The notes below the pieces were generated by a model that was given only the letters and a program-made list of their open reading frames with translations, ran no database searches and was not told the origin of the DNA. From Tenebrio molitor (Eukaryota; Arthropoda; Insecta; Coleoptera; Tenebrionidae): 64,000 nt of DNA. Where the stretch lies: NCBI RefSeq assembly GCF_963966145.1, contig NC_091047.1, positions 14,756,001 through 14,820,000 on the forward strand, read 5' to 3'. Shown piece after piece: positions 12,214 through 25,000 of the stretch. Positions within the stretch are counted from its first letter, which is position 1; the number at the start of each line of letters is the position of its first letter. A program made the translations under genes and the position numbers.

Positions 12214-12640
12214 TACAGAGTGTCCCAAAAATGGCGTACAAACTACTTACTACCTTATCGAGGATGTTTAAATGTACATGAAAAAATATGGAAAAAATGT
12301 TTCCGACAAAAAAATTAATTATTTTTATTATTATTATTAACGATAATACAATGTAAACAAAGATATATTCATACATCATTACCTTGCAATGTTATCGTAG
12401 AGGATTTAAAATAATTTTTTCGATTTCCAAAGCTTCTAAATTCTCTATTATGCAGGATTAGATATTGATAGTGAGTGATCTTGTACTTTGTGATAATATG
12501 TACGATTAGACGTAGCTGTCATGACAATTTCATACATATATTTCAAAATAATTGACCTGTTAAGTGCCATTTTCAAAGACCGCCAATTCTCTTCTACACC
12601 GTAGTGCACCGTTAGTACGCCATTTTTGGGACACCCTGTA
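12214..12640. mobile_element. Mariner-type MITE, 427 bp
   Basis: TIRs: TACAGAGTGTCCCAAAAATG at the left end and the complement of TACAGGGTGTCCCAAAAATG at the right, extending through GGCGTAC (26 bp, one mismatch). The ends are TA-bounded, as in Tc1/mariner elements. The interior is AT-rich with no transposase remnant seen. Confidence 0.85.
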
Positions 12641-15212
12641 TATGTGCAATCTACATCTACAAATTATAACAAAAAAAAATAGTGCCAATAAACCTAAAAC
12701 CTGATATGTACAAGGGATAAGAAAAATTAAGTATTATACCACCACATAAAACGTGGCACATTTGTCGTTAGAATTTGCTTTTATTTAATCGAAAGTACTC
12801 TCTTGTTGTAACAATCACTATTTATATCATTGTAATTTAATTAGCCACATCAGAATATGTTTACGTTTTTATAGTAGGTAGTTTTTGAAAGTTCTTTTTT
12901 TTTTTAACAAATTAATTTTGTCGACGAGATATGCTATAGTAATTTTTAACGGTAATTCACACCTTTTTTAACAAATTTTTTGTTACTTATTATAATGTTA
13001 ATTAATTCATTAATATATAATCACAATAGATAATTTATTATAATTATTATAATTACATGAGCAATCGTAAATGCAGATATTCGGTCAGTAACCTATTTCA
13101 ACACGATCTTTTTTGTCACGCATCGCGGTAATAAAAAAATTACTCACTGTTTACAATATGTCTCAGTGTTGAATTTAATTTTTTAAATGTCCCACAAACC
13201 ACTTGATTTGATTTCGATATTGCTATGTTAGAATATGGCATGTATAGTAGGGTAGTATTATTCCAGTTGGTCATTAAAATCCGAAATTCCAAACATTAAC
13301 ATTGTCTTAATGAACGTTGTTTTATTAAATATTAAAAAATACCATCGTTGACCTTTAAACATTTTTTGCTTCGTCCACAAAGGGCGCTTGTTGCTCTCCT
13401 AATTGCCTTTCCTTCTTAGCTGCAGTATTTCTAATACACTTCCCGAATGTTCACTTGTACTTTATACACTTCATTTTTCAATCAGCCAAATGCATTTTAG
13501 CCTCAAACATGGCATACTCTGATTGCAACATGTTTTGAATGTGAAAACAAGCGAACATTTGGATAGAAGTAGAACGCTAGATAAAAATTTTAGTTACGCT
13601 ATAACCTGAAAACAAATGAAAATCGGATAAGAACATATGAGTTTTTTTTTACATTATTTTCACGTGTAAATATTCTCATGAAGTTTCAGCTGTTCCTCTC
13701 GACTCACCCTGTATAATAAAATGAGAAAGATGTTTCACAATTAATTTTCTAAATAAGTCCAATTGATTACAGCATTAGACTAATTTTAACGACTTGATTG
13801 CAGCATGCAATAATGCAAAAATGCTTTTGACGATTTATTCGTGTCACTAAAAAATCCACTTAAGATTATTTTATTTTAAAAAGTTTTGCTTGACACGTCA
13901 TTTATCACGGTTTATCGCAATAGTGTTAATTCAGTGATATTATTTGAGTAAAGTTTGTTAACAGCCACGTGTCATTTCTAAATTTATTTTCTTATAATCA
14001 ATAATAGATATATCTACTTATTTTTTAGAAGAGCATTTCCAATAACATCAATTAAATATTTAATGTGTTGTAAACGTAAGTTAACTTACTCTTTGCTGAT
14101 CGTAAGTGAGGTAGAATAAATTTCAATGTTATATGAGAACACATTTGTATAAATTTTATAAAATGCATATTTAACGAATGCATCTATAACCGTGTTATAA
14201 ATAGCTCAAGTTGCACGGGAATGTATGAAGCTTTAGCGATATTTTACCTTTTCCTTTTATGAAATGGAATGAAATTATTTGCTCTCAGAACTCAAACATA
14301 TTCGATGTGATGCTACAGGGAAGTATTATTTTATGTTGGGTAGGTATTTTGTAGTATCGATGAGCAAAAAATTGAAACATCTCATTTTTGATTTAATTAT
14401 TTTTACAACCGCTATACGTGAAACATTCGAAATAAAATTTACGATACATATATAATTAGTTATGCACACATAATTTAAATAACAACGCCATCCAATTAAA
14501 TCAACAAAGTTGCGGAAACGGTATGTATCACAAATTACTGCAACAATCGTACGTTTTTTCCTTTGTCATCATTCGACTAATTTAGCGTACGCAGAATTTT
14601 GACCTCCACAATGATCCAGATATATCCCAGAAACATGCATACCGACAAACACAGTTCGAATTTGACGTGAACTTTTATTTTTACTTTTAGCCTCATCTGT
14701 CAGATTTATTGACTTCACATTTTTACCTCTAACAAGAATGCAACAAATGCCATCTAAATTTTAATTGAACAGAAATAAGTTTGTAGTTGTATGGAGTAAT
14801 CCTTGGAAAACGAGCCAAAAAAATACTAAAATGCGTAGCTAATTTCGGATGGTCGACCTCTGAAACGTAAAGTGCAACGAAACATCTGTTGGATGCACTA
14901 ATTAACCCCCACATAGATTGCTGAAAATAAAGCACAACTTTTGTATTAATAATAAAATTGCTGGGAATATTTTAGCTTCAATTTATGTGATTACATTATG
15001 TTTCAGTGACAGTGCACCAGAGCTCAAGGCGAAATTCTTGAAAGCCGCGTATTTGGAGAGTTTTTATTGCACGATAAAAGTTCAAGCAATCCAGCGGAAA
15101 TACAAAACACTCATGACTTGACTGGTTCTGATCAAAAAGTAACACCGATGGTACGCGAAGGGAATCAGTGTCCCTTAAATTCTTCAAATTGTAAATACAT
15201 AATAAGTACCTA
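12641..15212. other. Intergenic, no gene seen
   Basis: AT-rich sequence. A lone mariner-like terminus (actcaccctgta) ends at 13713 without a visible partner. No supportable exon, RNA gene or repeat pair beyond that. Confidence 0.5.
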
Positions 15213-15734
15213 TACTGGGTGCCCCAAAATTCGCATCAACTCATGTTATATGTTAGAAAATCGGAAAAATAGTGAAAAAACACTATACCTCTTAGATTTA
15301 AAGAAATGGGGGTTCAAAAGATACTGCACCTTTGATCTCGTTTATTTTAAATATTAAAAAAGATTTTGATTATTTGTCTTTTGCTAGCCAATGGCATAAT
15401 AATTCTGAACGATTGAGATCAGGTTTGCAATTATTTTCTTCATTATTTCCAGCATTTCCAAGTATAATTTTATGTCCGTTTTACCTCAAATAACGTACGG
15501 CAACATGGCTTTGATTTTTCTCTCTCATTTCCATGGATACAAGAAAAATGAAATATTTGCAGACTATTGGGATACACAGAATGTTTTTAAATATTGCCAT
15601 ATTTAGTATAACGAATTGGTGCATATCTCCTACAAAAAAGAAGATTGATTTTTTTTAACATTTTTACCCGCTATTTTAATGACTACTTAACAACGTACTT
15701 CTAAGCCGTTCCGCGAATTTTGGGGCATCCAGTA
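15213..15734. mobile_element. Mariner-type MITE, 522 bp
   Basis: Left end TACTGGGTGCCCCAAAATTC and right end gaattttggggcatccagta are inverted copies with one mismatch, continuing with GC. The TA-bounded ends and the GGGTGCCCC motif fit the Tc1/mariner group. No transposase reading frame seen inside. Confidence 0.83.
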
Positions 15735-16315
15735 TTATTGCAAATTGTTAGAGCAAGCCATTATTTAATTCAAATACAAGAATTGTACTTGTATAACATA
15801 GCGGTGACATAAAGAACAGATCATGTGACTCATTGGTTGATAGATCCAATCTAAGAGGATGCACACCATTTCTTTTATAAAATTCCACTAGTAATTCCAA
15901 TCAATTTCAAATCAAGGAAATATTTTTTCTTTTTTAACGAAATACTATATAGGTATTATGGTTATGGTTATAATTTAGATAAAATCATAATTGTGATAGG
16001 CTAGAGTGGTTCATTGTTTATTATTCCTTATGTAGAAGACGTTGATTCACAAATGAAAACTGATGAATTGTCGTCGATGACTATCCATCTGCAATTTGGT
16101 TGGTATGTATCTCTTTTTGCGTTTAAGAATTAGGCGGTAGATTATTCAGGGAAATTATTGTACTGGATTTTTTTTTGAGATTCTGTATAGCATAGGAAAT
16201 TATTAAGCTAAATGAATCTTCAAAGTTCGGTGCTATCAAAAGAAAAAGGAAAAAAAATGGAAAGATTTGCTGTTTCATCTGGCAACTCTGTTGCACCTCC
16301 ATGACTGCTACGCAT
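15735..16315. other. Intergenic, no gene seen
   Basis: AT-rich sequence without a recognisable feature. Confidence 0.45.
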
Positions 16316-16376
16316 CGGGTGTTTTTTTAAATTTCACCTCGTAGTAGTCGTTGAAGAATCGATTGTGAACGCACTA

Positions 16377-16940
16377 TACAGGGTGTTTTCGAAGTTGAGG
16401 CGTTTCTTTTAACATGTGATAGTATGCGTTGTTCTAAAGAGTTTTAGCCAAAATCACCTTAGTAAAATGTGTGCGGCAATAAAGATACAATAAGTTAATT
16501 TTTTTGAAATTTTTGAAACCGGTCCTGTTTGTAAAATTGACAAAAAAAAAATCAAATGAGCATGGACGTTAATCAAAAATACTGTCAGAATTGTCATCTA
16601 ATTAGTCGGAATGGGTTATCATTACGAAAATAACGAGCTCACAGATACGAGTATGTTGCTAAAGTATGGGCAATGCTATTAGAATATAGCTGCGGTGTCC
16701 AGAGAGTACGGAGAGCGATTTTCGGAAAGATTCCATCCTGGGCCACGTCAGTTTATTAATCTAGTACAGCGGAGAAATAGACAGGACCGGACTCAAAATT
16801 TTAGAAAACTATAAAAATATGCAATCAATTATCTCCGTTAATACAAACATTTTACTAAGACGATTTAGGCTGAAATTCTTAAGAATAATGTATAGTACCT
16901 CCTGTTACAAGGAACACCTCAACTTCGAAAACACCCTGTA
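16377..16940 (+). mobile_element. Mariner-superfamily element, internally decayed, 564 bp
   Basis: TIRs TACAGGGTGTTTTCGAAGTT (continuing GAGG) and their exact complement at 16917-16940. It sits at a TA inside the older MITE, and the uninterrupted MITE copy at 27.9 kb supplies the empty-site comparison. It carries an N-terminal transposase remnant (16611-16805). Confidence 0.88.
16611..16805 (+). pseudogene. Transposase N-terminal HTH remnant (DUF4817-like), mariner superfamily
   Basis: Frame from ATG 16611 reads MGYHYENNELTDTSMLLKYG, then QCY, a TAG stop, then NIAAVSREYGERFSERFHPG and PRQFINLVQRRNRQ. The pattern 'Y-G-x-C-x(n)-A-x-x-x-Y-x-E-R-F-x-x-R-x-H-P' is that of the DUF4817 helix-turn-helix found at the N terminus of insect IS630/Tc1/mariner-type transposases (family knowledge). 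At least one in-frame stop and the missing catalytic domain show it is dead. It lies in a 564-bp element far too short for a full transposase, so the rest was deleted. Confidence 0.75.
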
Positions 16941-17050
16941 TAGGTTACGGATCACGGATCAGCTGTTTAAATCTTACGTTTTACACGAGTGGTGCGTTCA
17001 CAATCGACTCTTCAACGCCTACTACGAGGTGAAATTTAAAAAAACACCCG

Positions 17051-17682
17051 ATATTTTCAACATATTGAAGCAATATGCTACTCCCTACACGTTGCCACCA
17101 CCAGTGCCTACTTCTTATCGACACAATGATGCAAATATTTTTGTAGTATGTACTCACTTTTCAAACACATCAAAATAGTCAGTTTTCTATATCTTTACAA
17201 CTACCTATTCGGAAATTGTATTAATACCGGTTTAGAACATCTAGTACATAATTTGTTAGGGGTTTTATGACAGATAAACGGTCAATAGATTATTCATTTT
17301 ACAGGAAACAAAACAACACAGGAGCATTTTACGTCTTCCTATGACTGTAAAATTTCAAATTTGTAACCTTAAATAAACATATTGGAACTTTTCGTGCGAC
17401 TACTCTGTATAGATTAACAAACATTCCAGTGTGCTAAAAAATCACTATCTTTATGTTTTTCTAAATTTATGTCAAGAAACAATCTGGAAATCAAATTCTC
17501 AAACGATAATATGTTGAAATCTATAATTTTATTATTATTAACAAACAAAGTGACAACCGGAAATAACACTAGATTACCGAACTAGATAAAAAATAATGAT
17601 TGTCTTGAAGAAATGGATATATTTTTTCTACTGTTCATCCTACACAGATTTATTCCTTTATGTCCACAAATAATTATAATTA
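17051..17682. other. Intergenic, no gene seen
   Basis: AT-rich sequence without a recognisable feature. Confidence 0.45.
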
Positions 17683-18108
17683 TACAGGTGTCCCAAAAAA
17701 AAAAACACGAGTCCATAGTTCACTTATTTATTTTATCGGAGGATTTTAATTATCCATACAACAAATTAAATGGTTGCGAACAGTCAACAAAATTGTCCAG
17801 TAAAATCACGAATTTGAGCATAGACGATCGTAGTGTTTTTTTTTTTACTTTTTTTTTGTATTTTTGGTATGTAAGTGTATACTTGTGATATATTGCTGCT
17901 TTCAGAATAAAATTCTCTATCAGGATTACTAAAAAAAGTGTGTGTTCGGATTTGAGCAAAAAATTTTGACAGTTTAGTCTTCCAGCCTTTGGGGCTGTGC
18001 GTGATTAGGTCATTTTGTAGCCCATTCACAACCATTTAATTTGGTGTATAGATAATTAAAATCCTCCAATAAATAAGGGAGCTACGGACTTGTCTTTGGG
18101 ACACTGTA
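17683..18108. mobile_element. Mariner-type MITE, 426 bp
   Basis: Ends TACAGGTGTCCCAAA and tttgggacactgta are inverted. Inverted similarity continues inward for about 100 bp (for example ttatcggaggattttaatta near 17735-17754 against taattaaaatcctccaataa near 18052-18071, then aaccatttaat pairs). TA-bounded. No coding potential; the long low-complexity frames inside are chance. Confidence 0.85.
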
Positions 18109-21100
18109 TATGTTCTAATAAGTATGAGGAAAAATGAAAAGTATTTTGAAAGTATAAGTTGTATTATCTATAATGGATTTTTTTCGAAAGAAAAACAAAT
18201 AACGGATCAATGAAACTGCAGTAAACTAACATTAACAATCGACAACTAAAAAATTAGGAAAATTCCATCTTTTAGATTCAATTGTTTTAAATTGTTATAT
18301 TCTTCACGCATCACGAAACGGTTATTCAAACGGAAATAAATTTCACTGCTTGTCAAACAGTGTAATTTAAAAAATACCTAACGTAATTTTTTGTCATTTG
18401 AAGCAATTAAATTAAAATTTAGATCTGCTGCTTTAAATATGTGGAAAGTATGTTAAAAAGTGTCTTTTTATTGTCCAGAGCCACGTGTCACAAAGTTAAT
18501 AAAAATTATTCCCTTTTATCAATATCAAACACTCGATAACGTTGTTGGCATTGGAAAAAGCTCTCTATACTTCTTTTATTAATGTCAACAAAAATAAATG
18601 TAGCACGTGAGCAATAATTTAATAATTCTTTTTCACAATATGTATCTCAAGCTAGAATGTCGTTTGAGAACTTTCTAAGTTTAAGCTCAGTTTTTCAATA
18701 AAAGTCGTGTACTCGCTGTTTTCATTATATCAAACACATTCTCTTCCTTCAAAGTTTCATAATGTTTCAAGGCGGCTAAGAATTAACAAATAGAGAAAAA
18801 CCTGTCTCAAGAATTGTGTCAGTAAGTTATTGGGGTAGTTTTGTTGACGTTATCGCTTGACATGAACAAAAATGGTGGTTTATTTATTGTATGTAATAAG
18901 CCAAATAAAATAAGTAACTAGGCGATTTGCGTGTCTAGTATCGTTTCCTTGGAAAACTGTTCGTCAAAACTTACCTTCCCTTTTAGCCCCAATGGGGCAG
19001 CGATAAGCAGTGTTCCAGTGGCGTACTTATCCAGTGTATTCTAACACCAAACTTGATACTTCTTTTTCGACTCCATTCAATTAGATTTTCAATAACTTTA
19101 TTACCTGAGTGCCACCTGTAACAGCCCATGTAACTACACCTGGTCATGCGATGCAACAGAGCAATTTTCTGCCATACTAATTGTTAATATCGGTAACGAG
19201 CTTGTCAAATTATCGCCTTCATCAACAAACCATCGTGATATATTGTGCAAACGTTGTGGTTTAAGTATGACCACGCCGCTGAACTAGGTTCACGGAAAGG
19301 TTATCCGGCATTTGGAAAAAAGGGCAACAAAAGGGAAACGACGTCGGTGGGTAAATAATTTGCAAATGGTGATTAGAACGTTATCAGGCCGTTTCCAACA
19401 TGTCAGACTGGCAGCGATTCGTCTATCAGCAGAGGCCATAACCTCACACAACGTTACATTTTTAATGACCTGAACATTTGCATATGCTGCATAAGTATGT
19501 AAACACAACCCGCTGCACTTCCGACGGCGGGTGTAAACCGGAAACGCGCAGCCGCTTGCATTTGTTTCTCCGCTGCCGCGGTCTTTCCGAAACTCGTTCC
19601 GGCTTCCACGTTTTCGTATGTGTAATAAATAGAGCTGTTTTTAGGCGGCTCAGCTTTTACCACAACACCCCGTTACCGCCCCTACGATAAACATATTTAG
19701 ACCTCCTCCGAAGCATTCGTGATCAAACATACGGAAACTTCTCGTCAAGTACTGACGATAAATCTAGCATTAGACATGAATATTTAAAAACGAGGGGCCA
19801 CCTATAATATTGTCTTTATGGATGCGTCAATATTTACCCACCAAATCCTCTCTTTCTCCTTATATTCATTTTGTTTACAAAGGCCGTGCGATCGGCTCTA
19901 ACTTTTACAAGTTTTTTTAATTATCACTTGCGTCAAAGCGCCGAGTACTGCTGCTGTGTTTGTTAATGTTCGTGTCAAAGAGTTCTGCTTGCAAGCAGTA
20001 ACGAAATATGAATAATTATTTTTTATGGATGCACACTGCTTCATGTGAATTGTAAAACCACACTACGTTCCAGTAAATTTAAACACGTAAAATACCCGGT
20101 TAAATAAGTTTTATAAATAACCAAAAATGCTTCTACCAATTACTTATGTATTATTCCCCTTATCTATGACTTTCTTTTGGAAAACCACCACGTTTAATAA
20201 ACCACTGTACACATTTTAGAAGAGTTAAGACAGTTTGGTTTGTTAATTGATGACGAAGGGAGATGGAGATGTGGCAGTAAAACGGGTTGCAACACAAAGA
20301 CTCGTAGTGTCGAGCGTTCAAACTACCAAAGGTGGTCGGCTGCTCATTGTAAATCATACCATCACCCCTGGTGATAATCTGGTATGACGTCTTTGGACAA
20401 ACTCTGAATTGCGCCACTGACCTCTTGGCCTTTTACCCTCATACGGTCATGAGATGACCACAGACATAAACTAGACTTGGCTGAAGATAACTTAGATAAC
20501 ACTATGCCATTCTTCTATACGCTGGTGTCTCTCGGTGCATCATTGAAGCCAGATTACGCAGTGTTCTTGGGTCAGCGGAATTAAAAAATATGGACGGTAA
20601 GATGAGAAATGAGAATTACAATGATCTTATTCGTCGAAATACGGTACACATAAAGCCCTCATGTCGCAGTACTCTCACCTAGTTGAATACAACTAAAATG
20701 AGTTCTCTATTGGCAAACGTCGAAGATGATGTTTTTCGCGTTCATTAGTCACCCTCGCAGTTGCACGTGAATCTCGCCCTTAGATCAGTTTCTCTATACC
20801 TTTAGAACAGAAGTTTCATTTCCAAGCAGTCTAAAGGTACTTCCACGAAACTACAAGCTACACTTACGAAGGCCTACAATTCGACCACAGGCAAAAGAGC
20901 TTAACTGTCGTCAATAAAGGGAACACATTTGATTGTGATTTGAAGAAACTGTTGTCAAGGTGTCTATACTAATACAAAAAATATCGGTATGGAGAAACTT
21001 CCATGTTTTTAACAGGAAAAGTTTCAACAGAATTTGCCAGAAAGCGCTGATACTTGGATGATTAAAGACAGTAAATATAGGATAGATCTGTAAAGCGAAG

Positions 21101-21725
21101 GAGTGAGATGTAGCAGCAATGTTTCATCGGGACGCTTTTTTATTTTACCTAATACGTATTCGGTATGCTTAACAATAACAATGCCTAATCAATGTAGGTA
21201 CTAGGTAATCATAAATATTTGTTACTTTACCTAGCGATTTTGCACATTCTCTACATTACCTAAGTAAACTCTGTAATGCCGGGTTTCTTATTTTGCACTT
21301 ATACGTAATTTCTTTTAAAATTTATGTGTCTCAGTGTCTCAATCAACGATGATGATGGTGTGAAGAATGTTAATATTTTATCGTGGGCTGTTATTGTTCT
21401 AAATTACTCTTTTCTTCACGAGACAAAGCAGTAATTCCACTTTACATTTGCAAAGAACTTGTATCTGTTGATTCAGGTTTACTTCTTTACATTAGGTTTA
21501 AAACACGGTAGTTTGTTGTTAAGGTTTTCTAATCCGTTGTTTTTAAATAATCTGAATAAAAAAAATTATAGCAAAATTACAATATTATAAAATGTTTGAT
21601 AAATGTCAAAGATTATTTGTTTCTTTTTTCCTTTGGTCGATTCGGCATTCTTGGTGTTAATAAGGACATATTTTTAAGAAAGATTTTATTTTACCACGTT
21701 ACAGTAAATAAATTTATAGAATTAA
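18109..21725. other. Intergenic with GC-richer block at 19.25-19.72 kb
   Basis: Mostly AT-rich. About 19250-19720 is unusually GC- and CpG-rich for the region (for example ccgacggcgggtgtaaaccg, gccgcggtctttcc). No recognisable protein is encoded on either strand. Around 20.16-20.95 kb the sequence is also more complex but unrecognised. These are candidate conserved non-coding elements. Confidence 0.4.
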
Positions 21726-21862
21726 GGGCCGGTTGCACCAACGGCAGTTAAAGTTAACTGTAGGTTAAAATGCATCATTACTTTAGTTACCTATTGTTAT
21801 AACAATGTTTTCGTTTATTTTAATCTGTAGTTAAATTTAACTCACGTTGATGCAACCGACCC
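21726..21862. mobile_element. Harbinger-like MITE, 137 bp, TAA target duplication
   Basis: Left end GGGCCGGTTGCACCAACG, right end cgttgatgcaaccgaccc; subterminal arms (agttaaagttaactgtag against ctgtagttaaatttaact) also pair. TAA flanks both sides (21723-21725 and 21863-21865), fitting the 3-bp TWA duplication of PIF/Harbinger transposons. No coding capacity. Confidence 0.82.
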
Positions 21863-21933
21863 TAAGACTTGAAAAATAAAAGTTGCAGTTTGAATTGTGC
21901 AATATTTGTTTGACAATCTCTATTATAGATTAA

Positions 21934-22082
21934 GGGCCAGTTTACAGAATCGTAATCAAATGCGAGATTAGCTGAACACGTGATCAGATTGAACCAATCG
22001 AAGTTTCGGATTCACGGGTTAATCGCGCATTAAAAAATTTAATTCGAATTAAATATTTCATTCTCTTTCTATAAACTGACCC
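21934..22082. mobile_element. Second Harbinger-like MITE, 149 bp, TAA target duplication
   Basis: Ends GGGCCAGTTTACAGAA and ttctataaactgaccc are inverted. TAA lies directly outside on both sides (21931-21933 and 22083-22085). Same terminal GGGCC / TAA design as the element only 71 bp to its left, but with a different interior, so probably a sister family. Confidence 0.78.
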
Positions 22083-22085
22083 TAA

Positions 22086-25000
22086 ATGTTCAAGCTCGTG
22101 ATGAAACAGGTATATGCAACCCAAAATACTTTCCTGCATCTAGAGCATCCGAAAGTCTAGATTTGGAAATACGTTTCAAAATCCAAAGCCTTCTTTGATC
22201 TAAATACATACTGTTGATCGCACGGCACGGTCGTTTCTAATATCGTATGAAAGCGATTTACACTTAGTCGTTGTTCATTGAAACTTAATGGCTTAATGCC
22301 ACATAGAGAAAAATGTTCACTTCATTGCTTTATTCTATACTTGCACCTTCTCCAATAACTATATTTGAATAAGATACCATCCAATGTTGGATTACTAAAA
22401 TGGTTATTGAATATTCTTGCTTCAAACGTCTTAATTTGACCAATAAAAGAAACTTTTCTATTGGTTCTATTGATTGTACCTTTATTAAATAATTAAAAAA
22501 CATAAAACATTTAATTGAATCCAAGAATCGCAATTCTAAATTTCAATATATACGGCGAGCAGGTTACTATTTGTTACTTTTTACACTAAAAAACTTAAGA
22601 TTGGTTCTAACGCAATTAGCTTAAAGTGATCAGTCGATGATATTTTCAATTAGAAATACATATGCATACACATAAAATGCATACACATTGTTTTGGCATA
22701 ATGGGAGGCCATGGAAATTTTGCATTTAATTTGATCGTAAAGCTGTCTGTTTTCTAAGTTTGAGGGTATAAAATAGCGTTAATGTCTAGTGCATTGTTGT
22801 CAGTTTTACTAGTTTGCAATAGAAGAATACTAAGGAGTAGATTCGCGAAACTCAGATAATTTGCAAATCGTTAACGAAACGGCAATTACAAAATGCTTCA
22901 ACAATATCAGTTGTCGTGGTTTTTAATTTGATATGTCTTATCCAGCCTTACCGGGTTTCGTGAATGACCCCCTCAGACATCGCGAGAAATTCAGCAACAA
23001 TGTTCATTTTGATAGGTCACTTTAGTGACGGAAATCAAACAGTGTGTCCAACGTTAAAAAATAAATAATGACCTTCCATTATGCCAAAACGACGTGAACG
23101 GTTTGACATATGAAAATTGCAAATATGTATGTATTTAAAATCTTTTTCCCAGAAAAAGATATCGATCAGTGAAATACATGACATCTGTTTCCAAATCACA
23201 ATATGTACGCCACAGTAGATCATTTTTTGATTTGTTGAAATACAGTTAGTTAAACCTATTCGAGCGTACGCTATTAAAAAATATTTATGTAACCATGGCC
23301 GCTCCCGCTGCACAAGTACAATATTCATAAAGGTTGGAGAAACAATTTATTATATTATTAATGTTGGCAATAGTGTACTGTAGGGGCCTGGCATACATTA
23401 GTCTCTCTAATTAAACCAGTTCCAACGGAAATTCACACACCTACTCGATTTTTGTATTATTATCCGTTATTAAGGACTTCCATTAATAACAAGGCGGTCA
23501 ACGAGCGAATTAGGAACGTGATTCTCCCTAAATTTTTCGGGAATAATTGCTCGTTTGGGGGGAGAAGCGAGACAGTGTATTAAATCAAAATTTTTCAAGT
23601 TTTTCTTGTTTCACTGTCCGGGAGTGTATTCGCCAAGTTTCTCATTATTTCATAATTTCTAAGCGCCGCTGTAGCTACTTCTGCTGCACCAATTTTCGTA
23701 AAAGTAGACAACTTAATCAAGCGGCAGAGGAAGGATCTGACTGCAATTGTTTATAGTCTGGAAGAGACATAACTTTAAGAACAAAACTGGAGATAATGCT
23801 TTCTTACAGATTTATGATATGAACTTTGTAGAACCGTTCGCGTGTTTTGTGCCCACTATAAACCGAGTAACTTTCCCATTTCATCCCCAAATATCTAGCG
23901 AGACCCATCTGGCAACGATCACGGCATTTTATTAAATATTAATTTATTAACTCGATCAGTCAGGATAAACGACTTTGACACGGAATTGCGTGTTGAAAAT
24001 TCCACTTCGGTTACCGCCCTCACCACCATGTAACACAACAGGACACGTTTTTGGCTGTTAACAACACAGATTTATACTATGTTTTACCCCTGCTTATCTG
24101 TCATCAAAAATCACTCTCAAACAACAGTTTCATTTTAATCGAAGATTTTTTTTTAAGTTTAGTATAAATACTAAATATAGTACAACTGCTGAAAATAAAA
24201 AGCCACACTGCAGTTACGTTAATAATACTGCAGAGGTACAGGATATACTTCATTTATTTATTTTTAATTCTATTAAAACTACAGGTAATTCTGTTGTAAA
24301 ATAATTAGTTAACTAATAATTGATTTAACATAGAACAGTATATTGTCATTTTGCATTAAATTAGCCAATATAAATCCTAGTTTGGAATTCAAATTAACAG
24401 TTAACAATAAATACATATTTTGGTATTATTTAGTATACATTTACAAATTATAACAGTTTGCAGGTTTTCAACAAATTCAACCGTTTTCTTTTCCTTATTC
24501 CCTTATTTTTCTCTAAGGCTTGGTATTTATCTCCTGGAATTTGGTTCTTTTGCAAATTTCTTTGATGTTTTCATACGTCTAAAGTTTCTTTCTCTTCAAA
24601 ATATATTTCAGGTTAGGTGAGTAAGTAGCTTGGGGAAACACTCTTATGTCCGGTTTAGCCGAAAACTCACGAATGAGCTAGATACGGTCTTGATCAAAAA
24701 AGCAGGAGTTGTTTTTCCACAACTCTCCTACTATGTTTTCTCAGACGCCCTTTGCGATAATATTAGCGATTAAACATCTGTTCCGCAAGTAGGAATTTAT
24801 AATTCACAACATTCTTGATTAAACAAATTATCCTGACCGCGGGTCGTCATCTTTTGGTTGTTGACAATTCTTAAATTATTCATAACACCGTGTACGATTT
24901 TCATAAAAATTCTTCCAAGATTAAAATTAAATTTGATGTTGGTGTTTTGTTCATGAGATGTAGCAATATAGAATATCGTAATACACAATACATTTGCAGT

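Larger units (their letters stand above)
16316..17050. mobile_element. Hairpin MITE, copy 1 of 3, split by a mariner insertion
   Basis: A perfect 32-bp inverted repeat bounds the element: 16316-16347 (starting CGGGTGTTTTTTTAAATTTC) and 17019-17050. Inverted similarity continues inward through cgttgaaga and tcgattgtgaacgcac. The same sequence in uninterrupted form occurs at 27841-27994 and 35255-35415, so this is a dispersed foldback/MITE family of roughly 160 bp. The 564-bp mariner element at 16377-16940 sits between its arms. Confidence 0.88.

Noticed and set aside
13360..13460. Minus-strand frame reading NTAAKKERQLGEQQAPFVDE as an exon
   Set aside because: Short, with no flanking splice sites and no recognised domain.
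13700..13713. Mariner-type terminus (actcaccctgta)
   Set aside because: No inverted partner was found within several kb, so an element could not be bounded.
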